Assembly (NCBI GenBank): GCA_944472155.2 | Contig: OX235275.1 | Span: 25,074,436-25,138,435 of the forward strand | From: Trichobilharzia szidati | Taxonomy: Eukaryota; Platyhelminthes; Trematoda; Strigeidida; Schistosomatidae | Direction of reading: 5' to 3' | DNA length: 64,000 nucleotides | In this document: piece after piece, positions 1-12,500 of the stretch | How the letters are laid out: each line of letters begins with the position of its first letter | How positions within the stretch are numbered: the first letter of the stretch is position 1 | Notes under the pieces: model-generated | Databases searched by the model: none | What the model saw: only the letters and a program-made list of their open reading frames with translations | Told to the model about the DNA's origin: nothing | Translations under genes and position numbers: made by a program

Positions 1-290
1 CACAACAAAGTTTTATAGGAGAATTGACTTCAAGCTTTATTTTTCCCAGATATTTGTATCACATTCATCTGAAGTCTGGGTTTTTTGTTAATGCGAAGAC
101 AATATTTCTATATCTCTTTATGTGTTACACAGACAGACTATTTTGCAGACTGTTCTGACTGACTCTAATGTTAGATTGAACAAACAAACTGTAATTTATA
201 TAATAACTTATCCATGCCTGTACAATTGGTATGTTCCTGCATAAACAGGAATAAATATATATATATATATATAAGTAGATCATATTCGGA
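1..290. other. AT-rich flank with short TA repeat
   Basis: No coding similarity recognised. An (AT)n run lies near 256-273. The junction with the Gypsy pol remnant suggests a truncated insertion. Confidence 0.4.
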
Positions 291-920
291 AGAGAACTTC
301 TGGCTATGTACTGTGCTACATGACATTTTCGACATTCAGTTGAGGGTCGTAAATTCATAGTTTTCACTGACCACAAACCTCTGACGTACTCTCTGAATTC
401 AACTTCAGATAAGTATTCACCCAGGGAATCAGGACAACTGGATTACGTTTCACAGTTTACATCACATATTCTCCATGTATCCGGAGTGAACGACACTGTG
501 GCAGATGCCTTGTCGTACATTTGTTACCTCACCCAAATCGACGGCATAGACCCTGTAAAACTGGCTCGTCTTCAAAAAGAAGATTCCGAGCTTCAGCGTG
601 AGTTGTCGAAAACAACTCTACAATTAGCCGAGAAACCCTTAGGTATAGGAAAGGATACTATTCTCTGTGACATTTCCACTAGTACTCCTCGCCCCATTGT
701 GCCTAAAAGTTATCGTCGTAACGTCTCCAATACGTTGCATGGCTTATCCCATCCAGGTATTCGAACTACTGTCAAGCTCGTAACTAGTCGGTTTTGTTGG
801 CCTGGTATTAACAAAGAAGTAAGGGAATGGGCACAGACGTGCTTAGCTTGCCAAAAGTGCAGGGTAATAAGACACACTAAAAGCCCCCTTGGCACATTTC
901 TTATCCCCGTAACAATGTGA
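291..920 (+). pseudogene. Gypsy-type LTR retrotransposon pol remnant (RNase H to integrase N-terminus)
   Basis: Reads RELLAMYCAT-stop-HFRHSVEGRKF, then FTDHKPL, the RNase H signature of Ty3/Gypsy pol, and SGVNDTVADALSYI at its C-terminus. An integrase zinc-finger region follows, with HGLSHPG (His pair) and CLACQKC (Cys pair). A TGA at 321-323 interrupts the frame; the rest is open to 920. Protease, RT, the integrase core and recognisable LTRs are all absent, so this is a truncated dead copy. The family was identified from motifs alone. Confidence 0.85.
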
Positions 921-1600
921 TTGTACACTTTTTGGTTATTTGTAGAAATTAGACATATTGTACATAATTTTTGTTTAAAACGCTTCTTGTTGAAATGCAC
1001 TTGGCTTCCGTGTACGATTGGAAAATACACTCTGCTGTTGGAGACTTCGTCTTCTCCTTGGTTTCTTTGGCTTACTAGCTCAGCTCTCACCGTGTTGTAT
1101 CTTTCGGATTTATTGCAGGAGTCCACTACGCTCAACCGAAGACAATTCTACAACCGGGACACAGCGGCTACAACCTACTCCGTCCAAACAACTAACGTCT
1201 CCGTGGGTTATATAAATAATTTGTAGCAGAGGACTTAAACTTTATTTCCAAGTAACCCTTTTGTTGATATAACGTGTCGTTGCATTTTTGGTAATATACT
1301 GTTACTTAACATTCCATTGACTTGAATTTTATTTCTCATATTTTGTAATACTAGTGAACTCTAACATAAGTCCCCTACATATCTTCCTCCTTTAGAAAGA
1401 AGTGATCATGCTGTGCTCACTCGCAAGTTCACAACAACAGCATCATGAGCCGAAATGCCAGCTTGACCAAACGTTTGGAAAACCTATATAAGTGCGATCG
1501 TCTCAACAGCCAACTCAGTGAACTGGTACGTCAACCCAGAGTCCCAAGTAGAAGCCGCATAGAACTAATTTAAACAACTTTACGCTCAAGTAACTGAACC
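921..1600. other. unassigned stretch downstream of Gypsy remnant
   Basis: No coding similarity recognised. It may contain 3' sequence of the Gypsy element, but no clear polypurine tract or paired LTR was seen. Confidence 0.3.
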
Positions 1601-1609
1601 TTTTATCTT

Positions 1610-1852
1610 TTGGTGTGTACCGAAAGTTCAGAAATATTGCCCCCTTGGATAAACAGAGTGATTTGTAAGTTACTCAGATGTAAACACGAATGTTGGAACC
1701 TGTTTGCCACACTTGAGGCTCCTGAGACCAGGAAATTATGTAACACTGCTAGGAATAAAGCTATTGCAGAAATTTGCCAATCAAGGATGAAGTTCGAAGC
1801 ACATCTGGCTCAAAATGCAAAGGCACAACCTAGGAAAATTTCTTGTACATGA
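1610..1852 (+). pseudogene. CR1-like LINE fragment, region before RT
   Basis: Contains PPWINRVICKLLRCKHECWN and TARNKAIAEICQSRMKFE. This is the basic linker between endonuclease and RT in CR1-type non-LTR elements (typically a PW......L...K...W pattern). It is truncated and out of register with the following RT fragment. Confidence 0.6.
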
Positions 1853-1859
1853 ACTTCAG

Positions 1860-2420
1860 GAATATAACGTCCAATGGTGTCCCAAACCTGACTACTGACA
1901 ATGACACAATCGAAGAAGATCAAGAAAAGGCAGAAGCAATAATAATAATATATATTTTCATATAAACATAAATTTACTTGAAAATGCATGCCATTTTTAC
2001 AGGCACGATCAAGTATGATATAATGTCAAATAGTAGATTGTCTACAAGTTAATGTTTGAACAGCTAAATACTTGATATATATATAAATACACTCATTGTC
2101 TGACCCATGTCGTATCATTATTGAATTAAACAGTAGTCCTCCAGGTTGCACAGGAAAATTGACTTCGTTTCGTTTTCAACCCGTAGTTGTAGGCATAAGA
2201 TAGCCAACCAATATTGAGGTAAGTACAACGTTTACAAGGGATAGTAAGCTGTTTTAGAAAAGTAAAGTGCTAAGGTGAATCATTAAAGTGTAATGAAATA
2301 GGTAAATGCAATGTATCATTAATACATGCATTCATAAATGAAATACAATGGCAGACTATAATCCCTAGGCTGACAAAGTTCATTTGCAATGTATAATGCT
2401 ACCCATATAGGTCTTACTAT
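1860..2420. other. AT-rich stretch splitting a CR1-like LINE
   Basis: No gene seen. A 27-base match (ATGCCATTTTTACAGGCACG core) near 1988 recurs near 60897, so part of this is an unnamed dispersed repeat that may have been inserted between the two CR1 fragments. Confidence 0.35.
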
Positions 2421-2422
2421 CA

Positions 2423-2711
2423 ATGGCAGACTACTTCTCCCAAGTCTTTACACAGGAATCATTACTTCCCATGGGATCAGCTATGGCTGCATTAGAGGAA
2501 CACGGGATAGACTCCATTGACGTCGACCAAGACATCGTGGGCAACTGTCTAATGAAACTAGATGCAGGGAAATCAATGGGTCTTGATAATCTTCATCCAC
2601 GGCTTTTCAAGGAGCCATCAGATCGCATAGCCGGCCCTTTGACCACGACCTTCAAGCTATCTCTCCTAAATGGAGTATTACCGCATGACAGTGGGACAAT
2701 ACGCAGCCCTA
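2423..2711 (+). pseudogene. CR1-like LINE fragment, start of RT domain
   Basis: Reads MADYFSQVFT, then KLDAGKSMGLDNLHPRLFKE and IAGPLTTTFKLSLLNGVLP. These are the RT-1 motifs of CR1-type LINEs (Perere-like in schistosomes). It breaks off at GVLPHDSG, where a second copy of the element starts. Confidence 0.75.
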
Positions 2712-5015
2712 TCTGTGTTATAACAAAGCCAATTACACCGAAATGCGAAGACTTTTGTCTGAAGCAAATTGGCCAAAAATTGGACAGAGCTTACAGTAGA
2801 AGAACACTGGGGAGTGGTAAAGGAGATCATTCACCAGGCGGTCTCAGACACTGTCCCTTTAGTCACACCAAAAGCTAGAAAGCAACGTTCATGGCTAAAA
2901 AGGGGGACACAACGCCTTCTACAGGCGAAGCCAAAAGCCTGGTTTGCGTGGCGAGTATCGAAGAGTCAACCCGAACATGAAGTGTACCTTGAACTCAGGA
3001 ATCGATGTAACATACGAGTCCGGAGTGATAGAAGGACATTTCAGAGAAACCTCGCCAATGAGCTTCTCGTGAACCCCAAAAGCCTATACAGGTTTATGTC
3101 TGAAAGAAAACCGACCAACCAGGGAGCTTGCAATCTAGTGGGTTCTGATGGGAAATCTCTTACTAGTCTTGAAATGGCAGAGACATTCAGTCTAGCCTTT
3201 GACAGGTAACTGAACAGTAATGAGGATTTTACCCCCACAAAACATCAAGATTACAATGCAAGACCAACGTGCGAAAACCTGCTGGGTACATTTCAAATTA
3301 CCCCGGCTATGGTACTCGTAAAATTGGGAAAGTTGGCTTCGGGAAAGTCTGCAGGTTGCGATGACATAAGACCATCCGTCCTGCAGCAGTGTTCAGAAAG
3401 TCTCTGCCAACCTCTAAGTGATCTGTTTCAAAACTTCTTTGATGTAGGGAAACTTCCATGTGAATGGAAACGAGCCATCCAAACCCCTATCTTCAAGGGT
3501 GGTGACCGGCAGAACGCGACCAGTTACAGACCAGTTGCGCTACTCCCAGTGATATCGAAGATATTGGAAAGTCTCATTGACGACCACATGAGAAAATACT
3601 TCGACGGGACCAACCTACTCCATGAAGCACAGCACGGTTTCAGGAGGGGAAGATCCTGTGTGACGAATCTTCTACTAGCTTGGAACGATTGGACACTATC
3701 CTGGGATGTAAAGGTACCAGTCCATGTGATCTTTCTCGACTTTGCGAAGGCATTCGACACAGTTCACCATGGTCTGCTCCTTCACAAAATAAGCAAAGCG
3801 GATGTTTATGGAGCACTTGTCGCATGGCTGGAAGATTATTTAGGCGAGAGAGAATTCTGCACCAAAGTCAACCGCATCCGATCATCCTGGCACACCTCGG
3901 CATCAGGGGTTCCTCAGGGTTCTATCTTAGGGCCGTTGATGTTTTTGATTTTTATCAATGACCTGCCCTGTCAACTGAATTGCTCTGCGCTTCTTAACGC
4001 TGGCGACGTAAAGATTTGGAGAGCAATAAACTCATCGGAAGACTCCGACAGATTGCAGGCTGACCTGCAAACGGTGGGAGACTGGGCTCTGGCTAACGGA
4101 ATGCCTTTCAACTTAAAGAAGCGCAAAGTAGTGCAACTTCATTCCGGCAGGTCACAGAGTGTAAATTACACCCTCGGTGGCCGGAACTTGATTTGTGTGC
4201 CATCAGAACGCGACCTAGGCCTTATTTTAACAGAAAAGCTAGACACCAGTGTAAATTACACGAGGGACGTCGCCAAAGCTTACGCCACTTTACACTTTAT
4301 GCATAGGCAGCTGGGAGCTCTTACTCCTGAACTATTCTTAACGTTGTATACGGCATACGTGAGGCCACTCCTTGAGGTGCATAATATCATTGCTCCTCCG
4401 CTACTCAAAAGGGATGCTAACATGCTAAAAAGTGTCCAGAGACGAGCGACAAAATGGGTGATCGGCCTCCGCAACAAATCATATGAGGAAAGACTGAAGA
4501 AATTAAGTCTTTCCACACTTAGTTACCGTAGTCACAGGGGAGACCTCATCACCGTCTATAAGATCTTAAATGACCAGGCCCAACCTAATAAGAGCATCCT
4601 GCCATTAAGTGATTATAGGCTTCCACGAGGTAACCCGCTAAGGATAGCACACCAGAGACCAAAGACTAGAGTGCGTTCACATTTCTTCTCGCTTCGAGTT
4701 TGCCTTCTCTGGAACGCTTTACCGGCGGCCGTAACTACAGCTCCATCTGTGGAGACTTTTAAGCGGAAGCTGGACAATCATGCAGAAATGCATGGTTTGT
4801 GTCTCAATGGCTTATCCTCTTAAAATTTGAAACCACATTGTCAATGGATAAGCATACAAGCTAAATCCCCACGACCCATCCTGTCTTCTCCCACTGTACC
4901 GACTACTCTATCTTTTCTTTCTTTCCTTATTACTTCACCTTTATTATTTCACTTATCTCAACCTATATTATCTACACTACAACCTATTATTATCATTATT
5001 ATTATTCTACTTTTA
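2712..5015 (+). mobile_element. CR1-like LINE, 5' truncated, nearly intact ORF2
   Basis: An ORF of about 680 codons: pre-RT region (LTVEEHWGVVKEIIHQAV), RT (SYRPVALLPVISKILE, EAQHGFRRGRSCVTNL, FLDFAKAFDTV, ASGVPQGSILGPLMF) and the C-terminal region (RRATKWVIGL, HRGDLITVYKIL). Two defects are visible. An in-frame TAA at 3207-3209 splits the ORF, and the catalytic motif expected as YADD reads NAGD (LLNAGDVKIW), removing an essential Asp. A frameshift near 2790 separates the extreme 5' part. The first catalytic Asp (FLDF) is intact. The element ends in a TTATTATCATT-type tail. Inactive. Confidence 0.88.
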
Positions 5016-6190
5016 TGACTATACCGAATGACCAACGGGTGTTAGGTCAAACTCCATTCACGGCAGCAGCTGAGTCCTAACATACTGCACACTACAAACC
5101 ACAATCTTGACCAATCCTCGCACCACTCCTCTTGGAGTCTACCAGAGCTAAAGCAGTCGAGTGGCGGGATTTACTACGCATAAGTTCACCGAAGATCTGG
5201 AACCTTTACCTTACAATCAAGAAGCGAGCTCAAAGAAATCACTGGTTTACACTAGCTCGTAATCAGGATATTGGATATTGGACTGTACATTGAAAATTGC
5301 TAAATATTCCCGTATCTTTGACAGTATGCGTTACATCAGATAACATGAGCTTATTTGTGCATTGTGTAAAGGCTTTATATTCCTAAAAAGCTAGTTGTTG
5401 ACTATTATCCAGTGAGTGTTTTATTTGCAAAAATAATGAATAAAATTTCTGTACACATGAAATAGAATAGTTTCACCACTTTTTTTGAGTCCCCTAAACA
5501 ACTAATATGGATGGTAGAAAATGAAATAGTCGATAAAAGGAGTAAAGCCTTTTAATAAATGGTAAGAATAGCATAGAAGCAGATGTGGAATAGTGGAACG
5601 ACGATGAAGAATGGTTGCAGTACCTAAAAACATAAATATCCTAAATGGTTGATCCATTTGCAGTAAGAAGTTCAGGTATCAGTCAGCCTCCACTTCTACA
5701 ATTTGTATCTTATAAGTTGTCATATTTCAAAGGATATTAAAGGTTGTCAGTCGGCAAGTATTGTGCCACTATGTCAGCCATTTAATAACCACTGTGGTCG
5801 ACAGGCACCTGAATTCATACGAGAAATGGACAAAATCCATTTTGTTCTTGACTCTCAGCACTCTCTCTATTCCGAACCCTCCCTTGGCATCTCATCAGGT
5901 GGGACTGGAAGTCATTATACGAAGCCATTTATACAACAAAGTGTTCTGTGATGCAGAAGGTGTTAGGCGTGGAGACAATAGCTTACTATGTAATTAGCAA
6001 AATAAATGGCTGTTTTATCTCCTATTTGTGATTTGTGGGGGCACTTTTTCAAACATCTTAACATTCTGGTCATTGTTATTATCGTCATCATTTTATAAAT
6101 TTTGCAATATCATACCAAATGCTGAGATTACCAAACTGTCTCATTTGTACTGTTTGGGAATACAGCAAATTATTATTATTATTATTATTA
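5016..6190. other. no recognisable gene or repeat
   Basis: AT-rich sequence with only short chance ORFs. An upstream RARS2 exon could lie here but none could be identified. Confidence 0.4.
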
Positions 6191-6193
6191 TTA

Positions 6194-6402
6194 TGAATTG
6201 GTCAGGGTTCGACTCCCAGACGACACACTCCTAAACCTCAGTTAGCCAACGGTAGTAAGTTCGATAAGTCGGGAAGGTTAGCGGCGTGAGGCTAGCCACC
6301 ACCCGCACTCGATAAAAACATAAAACATCACCGTTATTAATACTTCCAAACTTGAAGCCCCCTCTGTGTATTCCACTAGTAGGAGGGCAAAGGAATAAGT
6401 AT
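6194..6402 (+). mobile_element. SINE-1 copy, degenerate
   Basis: It has a B-box-like GGTTCGACTCCC and the SINE-1 body (GGTTAGCGGCGTGAGGCTAG). The SINE-1/RTE-A type 3' end is CTGTGTATTCCACTAG then AAAGGAATAAG. A TTA microsatellite precedes it. Confidence 0.7.
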
Positions 6403-6879
6403 TTTGTGTTCATTAGGAACAACTGTGGATTAACCAAACTTTTTATTTATTCATTTATTTATAGGTGATGTTAAATGCGGTGGATTTCACCGCCTGCGTC
6501 AAGTAGTAATTAATAATACTTATGTCAGAACTCAATATCACTTGAAAATAACTAATTAATCAACTAATCTCATTGGAATGACGAGTAAATTGTCCATTTT
6601 TCCTCTATTTTATCGCTGTTTTTCATATTACAGAGTCAACATATTGTTTTAGAAATCTTTTATTTACTAATCCCATACCACGTATACTCTTAGTCAATGG
6701 TATAATAATAATAATAATGGAAGTATAAATCGTAAAGAAACTGTTCTCATCGATTACAGGTATAATTGGTTGTATATATCATTTTCCTCCACAACAGTAA
6801 AGAATAGATATTACAGTTAAATCACCTTGAACCAAACAATCAGACTCTTCTTGGTGGAAAGTGGCATTTATTGTATTCA

Positions 6880-7575
6880 GATTCAGATTTCAGATTTATT
6901 GGTTGAGGATAGAAGGCTTGGAGCCTATGTTAATCCTTTTCTAGTAAATTTCCGTGCTTGTCCAAACCCTTCTTGAATGAATCAGTTGAGGTTGCAGACT
7001 CCACTTCTTCTGGGAGTCGGTTCGAAGAGTTTATGACTCGGTGTGAGAACCAGTACTGAATAGTAATATGATTTCTTCTTTGCTTTTGAACTCTCATGCT
7101 ATGTCTTCTAAGGTGTTCCGACCTGGTGGAAAGGAAAAGAGAGAATGAGTCATGTCCGTAGTCAATATTTAAAATTTTAAACATTGTGATTAAATCTCCT
7201 CTCTGCCTATGGTATGACAGGGAGAAGTGATTTAAACTGTCTAGTCTTTCCTTGTACGATAAGTTAGTCATGCCGAGAACCATACTTGTCGCCTTCCTTT
7301 GAACCCTTTCTAGAATGTGTGCGTCCCCTTTAAGACAAGGACTGTTTGCCTGGATACAGTTTTCTAGTCTTGACCTCACCAGAGATGTATATAAGGAGGT
7401 GAACATTTCTCTGGTGATTCTAGTAAAGGCTGTGAGAATAGCCCATTGGGATATGAAACAACATGCAGCCACCGCGCGATGTGTGCTGTAGTTTTTAAAT
7501 CGTGACTAACTATGACACCTAAATCCAGGTGAGTCTGAACTGATGGGAAGCTGTCTTTATAAGATACATATGTAG
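6880..7575 (-). pseudogene. CR1-like LINE 3' end
   Basis: The minus strand encodes the CR1 C-terminal region: SFPSVQTHLDLGVIVSHDLK, RNVHL/FTSLYTSLVRSRLEN, LERVQRKATSMVLGM, YHRQRGDLITMFKIL, NRLPEEV. A frameshift near 7460 splits it. It ends at a short ATTCAGATTT-type repeat typical of CR1 3' tails. It is a different subfamily from the element at 2.7-5.0 kb. Confidence 0.82.
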
Positions 7576-8186
7576 TAAAATCGAATTATACAAAATATCT
7601 CTCTAGTATGCTGCGAAAAGAGCTCCAGGTTTCTCATAGAAATGTCTATTAACATATCAAACCAGTGTCGACACAAAAATTCATCTGAGTGGCTGTATAT
7701 ATTGGGAATTATTTACCATTCTACTACGTTTTTTAGATACCCTCAGAATCCTTCAATGGAATTTGTATGAGTTCCATTCATGGGATTCATCAATTCAGAA
7801 TAATGATCGACTTTATGATGAATGTAGCCTAATGATGGTAGTTGTGAATAACCTCTTCACTCATCTCTGTGAATGGTAGTGCCTAGGAGGACTGTTTGTT
7901 GTATAATTGGTGTTAAAACATCAGCACTTCTGTTCGGGATGCTCTCTAAAAACCATTTTCGAAGATTTGTGTTATAGGCGAAGTTAAAGTATCATGGCCA
8001 AAGTCAAGGTTTTTCAAAATTTTACCTCCAAAAACCGATTAGATACAACGAATGCTATGAAATGCCATTCCAAATCAAATTATGTATGACTTTTTGAATT
8101 TAGAGACGATAGATACATTGTTCTACCTATTTACTAGGTACTTTTTCTGCAAATTTATACTGTTTGATAGGGTTATGGCTCTTAAA
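7576..8186. other. no recognisable gene or repeat
   Basis: No motif recognised. The segment near 7975-8005 recalls nearby sequence around 8290-8310 (AAAGTATCATG), suggesting an old local duplication. Confidence 0.35.
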
Positions 8187-8257
8187 GTTTAAGGTTTAGG
8201 GTCTAGGGTTAAGTTTAGGAATTTAGGGTTAAAGTTAGGATTATGGTTAGAGTAAGA
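8187..8257 (+). repeat. degenerate telomere-like tract (TTAGGG variants)
   Basis: Several TTAGGG/TTAGGTT-like hexamers in one direction (GTTTAGGGTC, TTTAGGGTTAAAG). It is embedded in interstitial DNA, so it is not a chromosome end. Confidence 0.7.
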
Positions 8258-8875
8258 GTAGGTTGAAGAATAGTGTCAGAAATATCAATGGATCTCAAAG
8301 TATCATGACCCACAGTCACATGGACGAATGGATATATCGCTCATGGTACGAGTTCTCTATAGATCACCTGTGTATTGACTGGGAGACATTCTTACAACAC
8401 ATAAGATACAACTCTGCAGTGTTAGATCATGTTTGCAGAGGATTTTAGTGTATTTTTCAACGATTATGCTACCTTTTTGCATTTGAATTCTGATTGGTTG
8501 ACCAAGGTCACCGTGGTTTCGGCTATTATATATATATATAGTTTGCCGTGTTGTACAGTCCCAGCACCCAAACATGATTTACTCTACTCCTACCGCGACT
8601 TATTTTTCGTTTGATGATTACTGTTTCGTCAGTATGAACGACTCACCAATTCCTCTAAGTGCACAAGTAATTCCACTGATCTCTTGTGTATCAATATCCT
8701 TACGCTGCTGATACCCCTGTACCGTTGACATTTTAGTATTTTATGCTTTGTCAGCTGTAGCAGAAGCTGGTCAGCTTAGTAGCCAACTGTGGCATATATA
8801 CACTGTTTTAGTAAGACAGAGTTTCAATGTCGAGAAGAAAGTATCTAAAAACTCACCATAATGTACAACTTTTTG
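8258..8875. other. no recognisable gene or repeat
   Basis: Short chance ORFs only and a small TA run near 8528. Confidence 0.35.
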
Positions 8876-8877
8876 CT

Positions 8878-9120
8878 TTTTATTCCTTTACGTTCCCAGT
8901 GAAACATAGGGAGGGCTCTAAGCTAGAGGCTTAAAGTTTCTGTAGCAGTGGTGTTTATTGTTACGGGATGGCGTTGATGGCCTCATACCCAACCTTCCCT
9001 CTTTACCGGTCTTATTACCAGATTAGCGAGGTAAAGGAAGAGTGCGTCAGTTGCCGGGGATCGAACCCCGGATCACATGCGTGGTTGGCGAGTATCCTAC
9101 GGCTATGCCACCGACGCTCA
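8878..9120 (-). mobile_element. SINE-1 copy
   Basis: Minus strand: a tRNA-like head with B box GGGGTTCGATCCCC-type sequence (seen as GGGGATCGAACCCC on +), then the SINE-1 body. The tail ends CCTATGTTTCACTGGGAACG then AAAGGAATAAAA. It lies just upstream of RARS2 visible exon 1. Confidence 0.82.
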
Positions 9121-9407
9121 GTGTACAACTTACTAAATATTATTTCCGAAGAGTCATTATCCCCTCCACATATGCATGTTCTAGTTCTTCCTAACAACCC
9201 ATTTTCTACACAGTAGTTAAATAGTAAATCTGAGTGAAACTTCCAAGAAAGATTCTGAACAGCATCTATTGGCAGTGCTGGGTGATCTGATTGGTGCGTT
9301 CAAGGTCATTTGACTGTGGCACTTATTCTTCACTGTTGCCTCATATCATTGTTGTCTCATCCTTTATTTATCTTTCTTTCTCTGTGGGGTATGTGGTATC
9401 AATCAAG

Positions 9408-9547
9408 TTCACCAAATATTGCTAAACCATTTCATTTGGGACATTTTCGAGCTACAGTGATTGGAAATTTCGTCAAACATATCAATGAAGCATTTGGACA
9501 TAATGTGATTGGAATCAATTATATTGGTGATTGGGGAAGTCAATTCG
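9408..9547 (+). CDS. RARS2: RARS2 visible exon 1 (HIGH-box exon)
   Basis: Encodes [20 protein letters not shown], then a segment ending GDWGSQF. HLGH is the ATP-binding HIGH signature. A pyrimidine-rich tract and AATCAAG precede the exon, and GGTAAAG follows. The first base completes a codon from an unseen upstream exon and the last base starts the next codon. Confidence 0.93.
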
Positions 9548-12500
9548 GTAAAGAGAAACAACTTTTGTCTTATGTATTTGTGAATTGTATACTCATTATT
9601 TACTGTGACGTGATGTTTATTTTCATTAAATTGTTTATTATTGTTATTATTATTTTCTTGGTTTCCAAGTGGAACGTAGGGCTTCGACAGTAGATCCTTA
9701 GATCATCCTGTTTTATAAAGTCCTGCTCCTTAGATGATTCCGTGACTGCCCGTAAGCTTTCATCTCCTTCGCACCACATGTTCTCCATCATGTCACCATC
9801 TAAACGCACACCCAACTCGTGGTTTTTCTACCTGGGGTCCCACTTGAGCAATGACCTTGAGTATGGCGTCATTCAGTGGTCTCCTCAGCGTATATCCGAT
9901 CCATCTGCATTTCTTTTAGCATATTTTTGTTAAGCAATAAGTTCTTCGTTTGTTCGTTGCATGGCATGTTGCCTAATCCTTTCTGGCCAGTCATCTGATT
10001 GATATTCAGTGTATAGGGAAGACAGCTGTTGAAAATAATCTCATATATATGCATAAATGGCAATATATATATATATATATATATAATGCCTGTGGGACCT
10101 GGCCATTGAGACTGGAAGACATGAAAAGATTAGCTGTCTTTGATCATAGGTGTCTGCTTTATATCTCCTATGTGAAATGGTATAATAGAGTGAGTAATAT
10201 TGAGGTTAGGCGTCGAGTGCTAGGTAAGGAGGGAAGGGAAATCAATTGACGAGGCTGTGAAATTACATCGACTGAGATGGTTAGGAAATGTGTTACTCAC
10301 TCCTAGCCATCGATCGCCTTCCTCGACAATGTTAGCTGACATAGGATGGATCAGGTTGGAAAAGCGACAACTAGTGGTCGTCAAACCAAAGCATGGCTTC
10401 ATCAGTCAATGAAAACCATAACGGTTAGTTTAAGTCAGCCACGTAGGAAGATGTAGACTGCCTGACTGGTTGGGGTCCTCGGGACAGTAAACACCAATGA
10501 AAGCTGGAGACAATTGGTGATATGGCTGGCTCAAAGTGATCGTTCTCAGTGGCTGGTGCAGATGCATTCTCTCCTTGTGACTTATAATACCTAATAAGAC
10601 TATACTTTTCTTCGATATTACTATTCTTTTTGCCTCGTATCTCTGTTTACTGTCTCTATTTTGCGTTTCTTGTTACTTTCTTCTCTGGCTTTGTGTACTG
10701 AGTAAAGTGTGGCGACTCGAACTACTGCACATCGGTGCGAAGTTCTATGTTGAAAACAATCAGTCATATATGTATCTATATAAATATTAGATGAAGGCAG
10801 TCGGCAGGTTTCGTGCTAGTTGGTACTCACCAGTCAGCAAGGCTTATGTGCAGCCTTGAAGGAACTCATGCTCATGTCTCTTCTGAGATTTGAATCCCCA
10901 TCATCCAGTACTGCCAGCAGTCAGAGGCATTACTACTGAGGTATTCAGGCTCGCGACTTTGATTGGACACTAGTTAGGGACTAGTGTAGTGTGTCTAGTC
11001 CTGTGTTTGTTTGGTGCAGACTGAATTCTATTGTCAGTCAATTTTCTAATGTAACCACCATTCTGGGGTGGCTTGTTTATCACAGTCCATGTTTAAAGTG
11101 ATGAATAGTTTACTTTGAAGGTGGTATTGTTCAGCGAAAATTTTTTGATGAACTCTCAAAAAACTGGTTTATCTTCTATCCAGGTTACAACATTCATTGA
11201 TATATTAACATACGAACTTGGAAAATAATGAGCACCACATAAAGTCTCATAGTTTGTGTGTGCAACAGTTGGGATACTTCTCGGACGCCTAGGTCGAAGT
11301 AGGTGACTGTCTGAAGAGGCCGCAGCCATGTACAACCCTGAGGCTTTGGCTTGAAGTCTGGTCCACAAGGTGGTGGAGTAGCGTCAGGAAACAACTATAT
11401 CACCTATGGTTTCCGGTGTCTAAAACAGATTACCTCGTACGCTGTCATTCGATGCTTTCCGATTGTGGAACTCATGTACACCACCAACACCACCACCACC
11501 ACTACATAGGGTAGGTTTGGAATCAGGATTTTTCAGCAATCCCCCCGCCTCCCCCCTAGGTAGACTCCTGACTTTCCACTAGTTAAGTTGTAAGCTGCAG
11601 ACTGTCGCTCGGGTTTGTCCTTCCACTTTTGTAAGGAACACCCGCATGCCAACTGATAGTGTTTCAAGTGGAGAACACAGGAGTCTGTTGACCCTCGGTC
11701 GCGTACCAGGTCGTTTATCGTGAAATACTTCGCTCTTGGTATCTTTACATACTGTTTTTTTTTCTAATAATTTACTTATTATCCCATTTTATACATGTAG
11801 ATCTGTTGACATCGGCATTCTTAAAGTATGGAAATGAGAATGAATTTCAAAAGAATCCTATTGAATACTTATATAAGGTAAGCAAGGAAGTGAGTATTGA
11901 TTTTAACACTGTGTACATGTACACTTGAGTATATAAATCTGATGCTCACTAGCGATTCCCCTGGGTTCTAGTGAAACGTATTGATTATTGGGGGGTATAG
12001 TAGGTCGGATGCGAAGACAAATACTCGCCACCGATGACATTGACTAGTGCCAGTCGCGCTATATCGTGGATTGACAGAAGTAGGAATTCATGAACTAGTT
12101 GGGCCGTTGGATCGGGTTCTAGTGAATGGCTTAATGGTCTACAAGCTCGCTTTGTCACCGGTAGGCCGTGGGTTAGAACCCTGGCGATGGGTGGGTGCGT
12201 ACTGCTAAAGCAGAGTTCAGTACTCCCTGTTGGTTTTCTAATGGTTCTCTGTCCGATGTCAGCTCATGATAAAATCCTATTGTGGTGACAGCTGGCTGCT
12301 AGCCAAAGTTGGTAGACAGTAATTGACGTCAATGTTTATGTCCCTAATATTGGTGGTGAGAAAATGAGAACAAAGGCTTTGCGTAGGCGGATACAATTAG
12401 CATATGGATGATCTGACACAGCCACAAAGAAACGCAAGGTTAACTTTATGTGAGAAACAACCAGTCAAAAGACTGTATTTTCTACTAACAATAATCTACA

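Noticed and set aside
5703..5997. Coding exon candidates at 5.7-6.0 kb
   Set aside because: Two overlapping short ORFs with no recognisable motif, no convincing splice sites and no fit to RARS2.
7975..8030. Upstream RARS2 exon (reading VSWPKSRFFKILPPK)
   Set aside because: Basic/aromatic wording only vaguely recalls the region before SSPN; no convincing splice borders or phase match, and part of it recurs nearby.
8187..8257. Chromosome end or telomere fusion point
   Set aside because: The tract is short and degenerate and lies between ordinary interstitial sequence; similar tracts elsewhere belong to repeat X.
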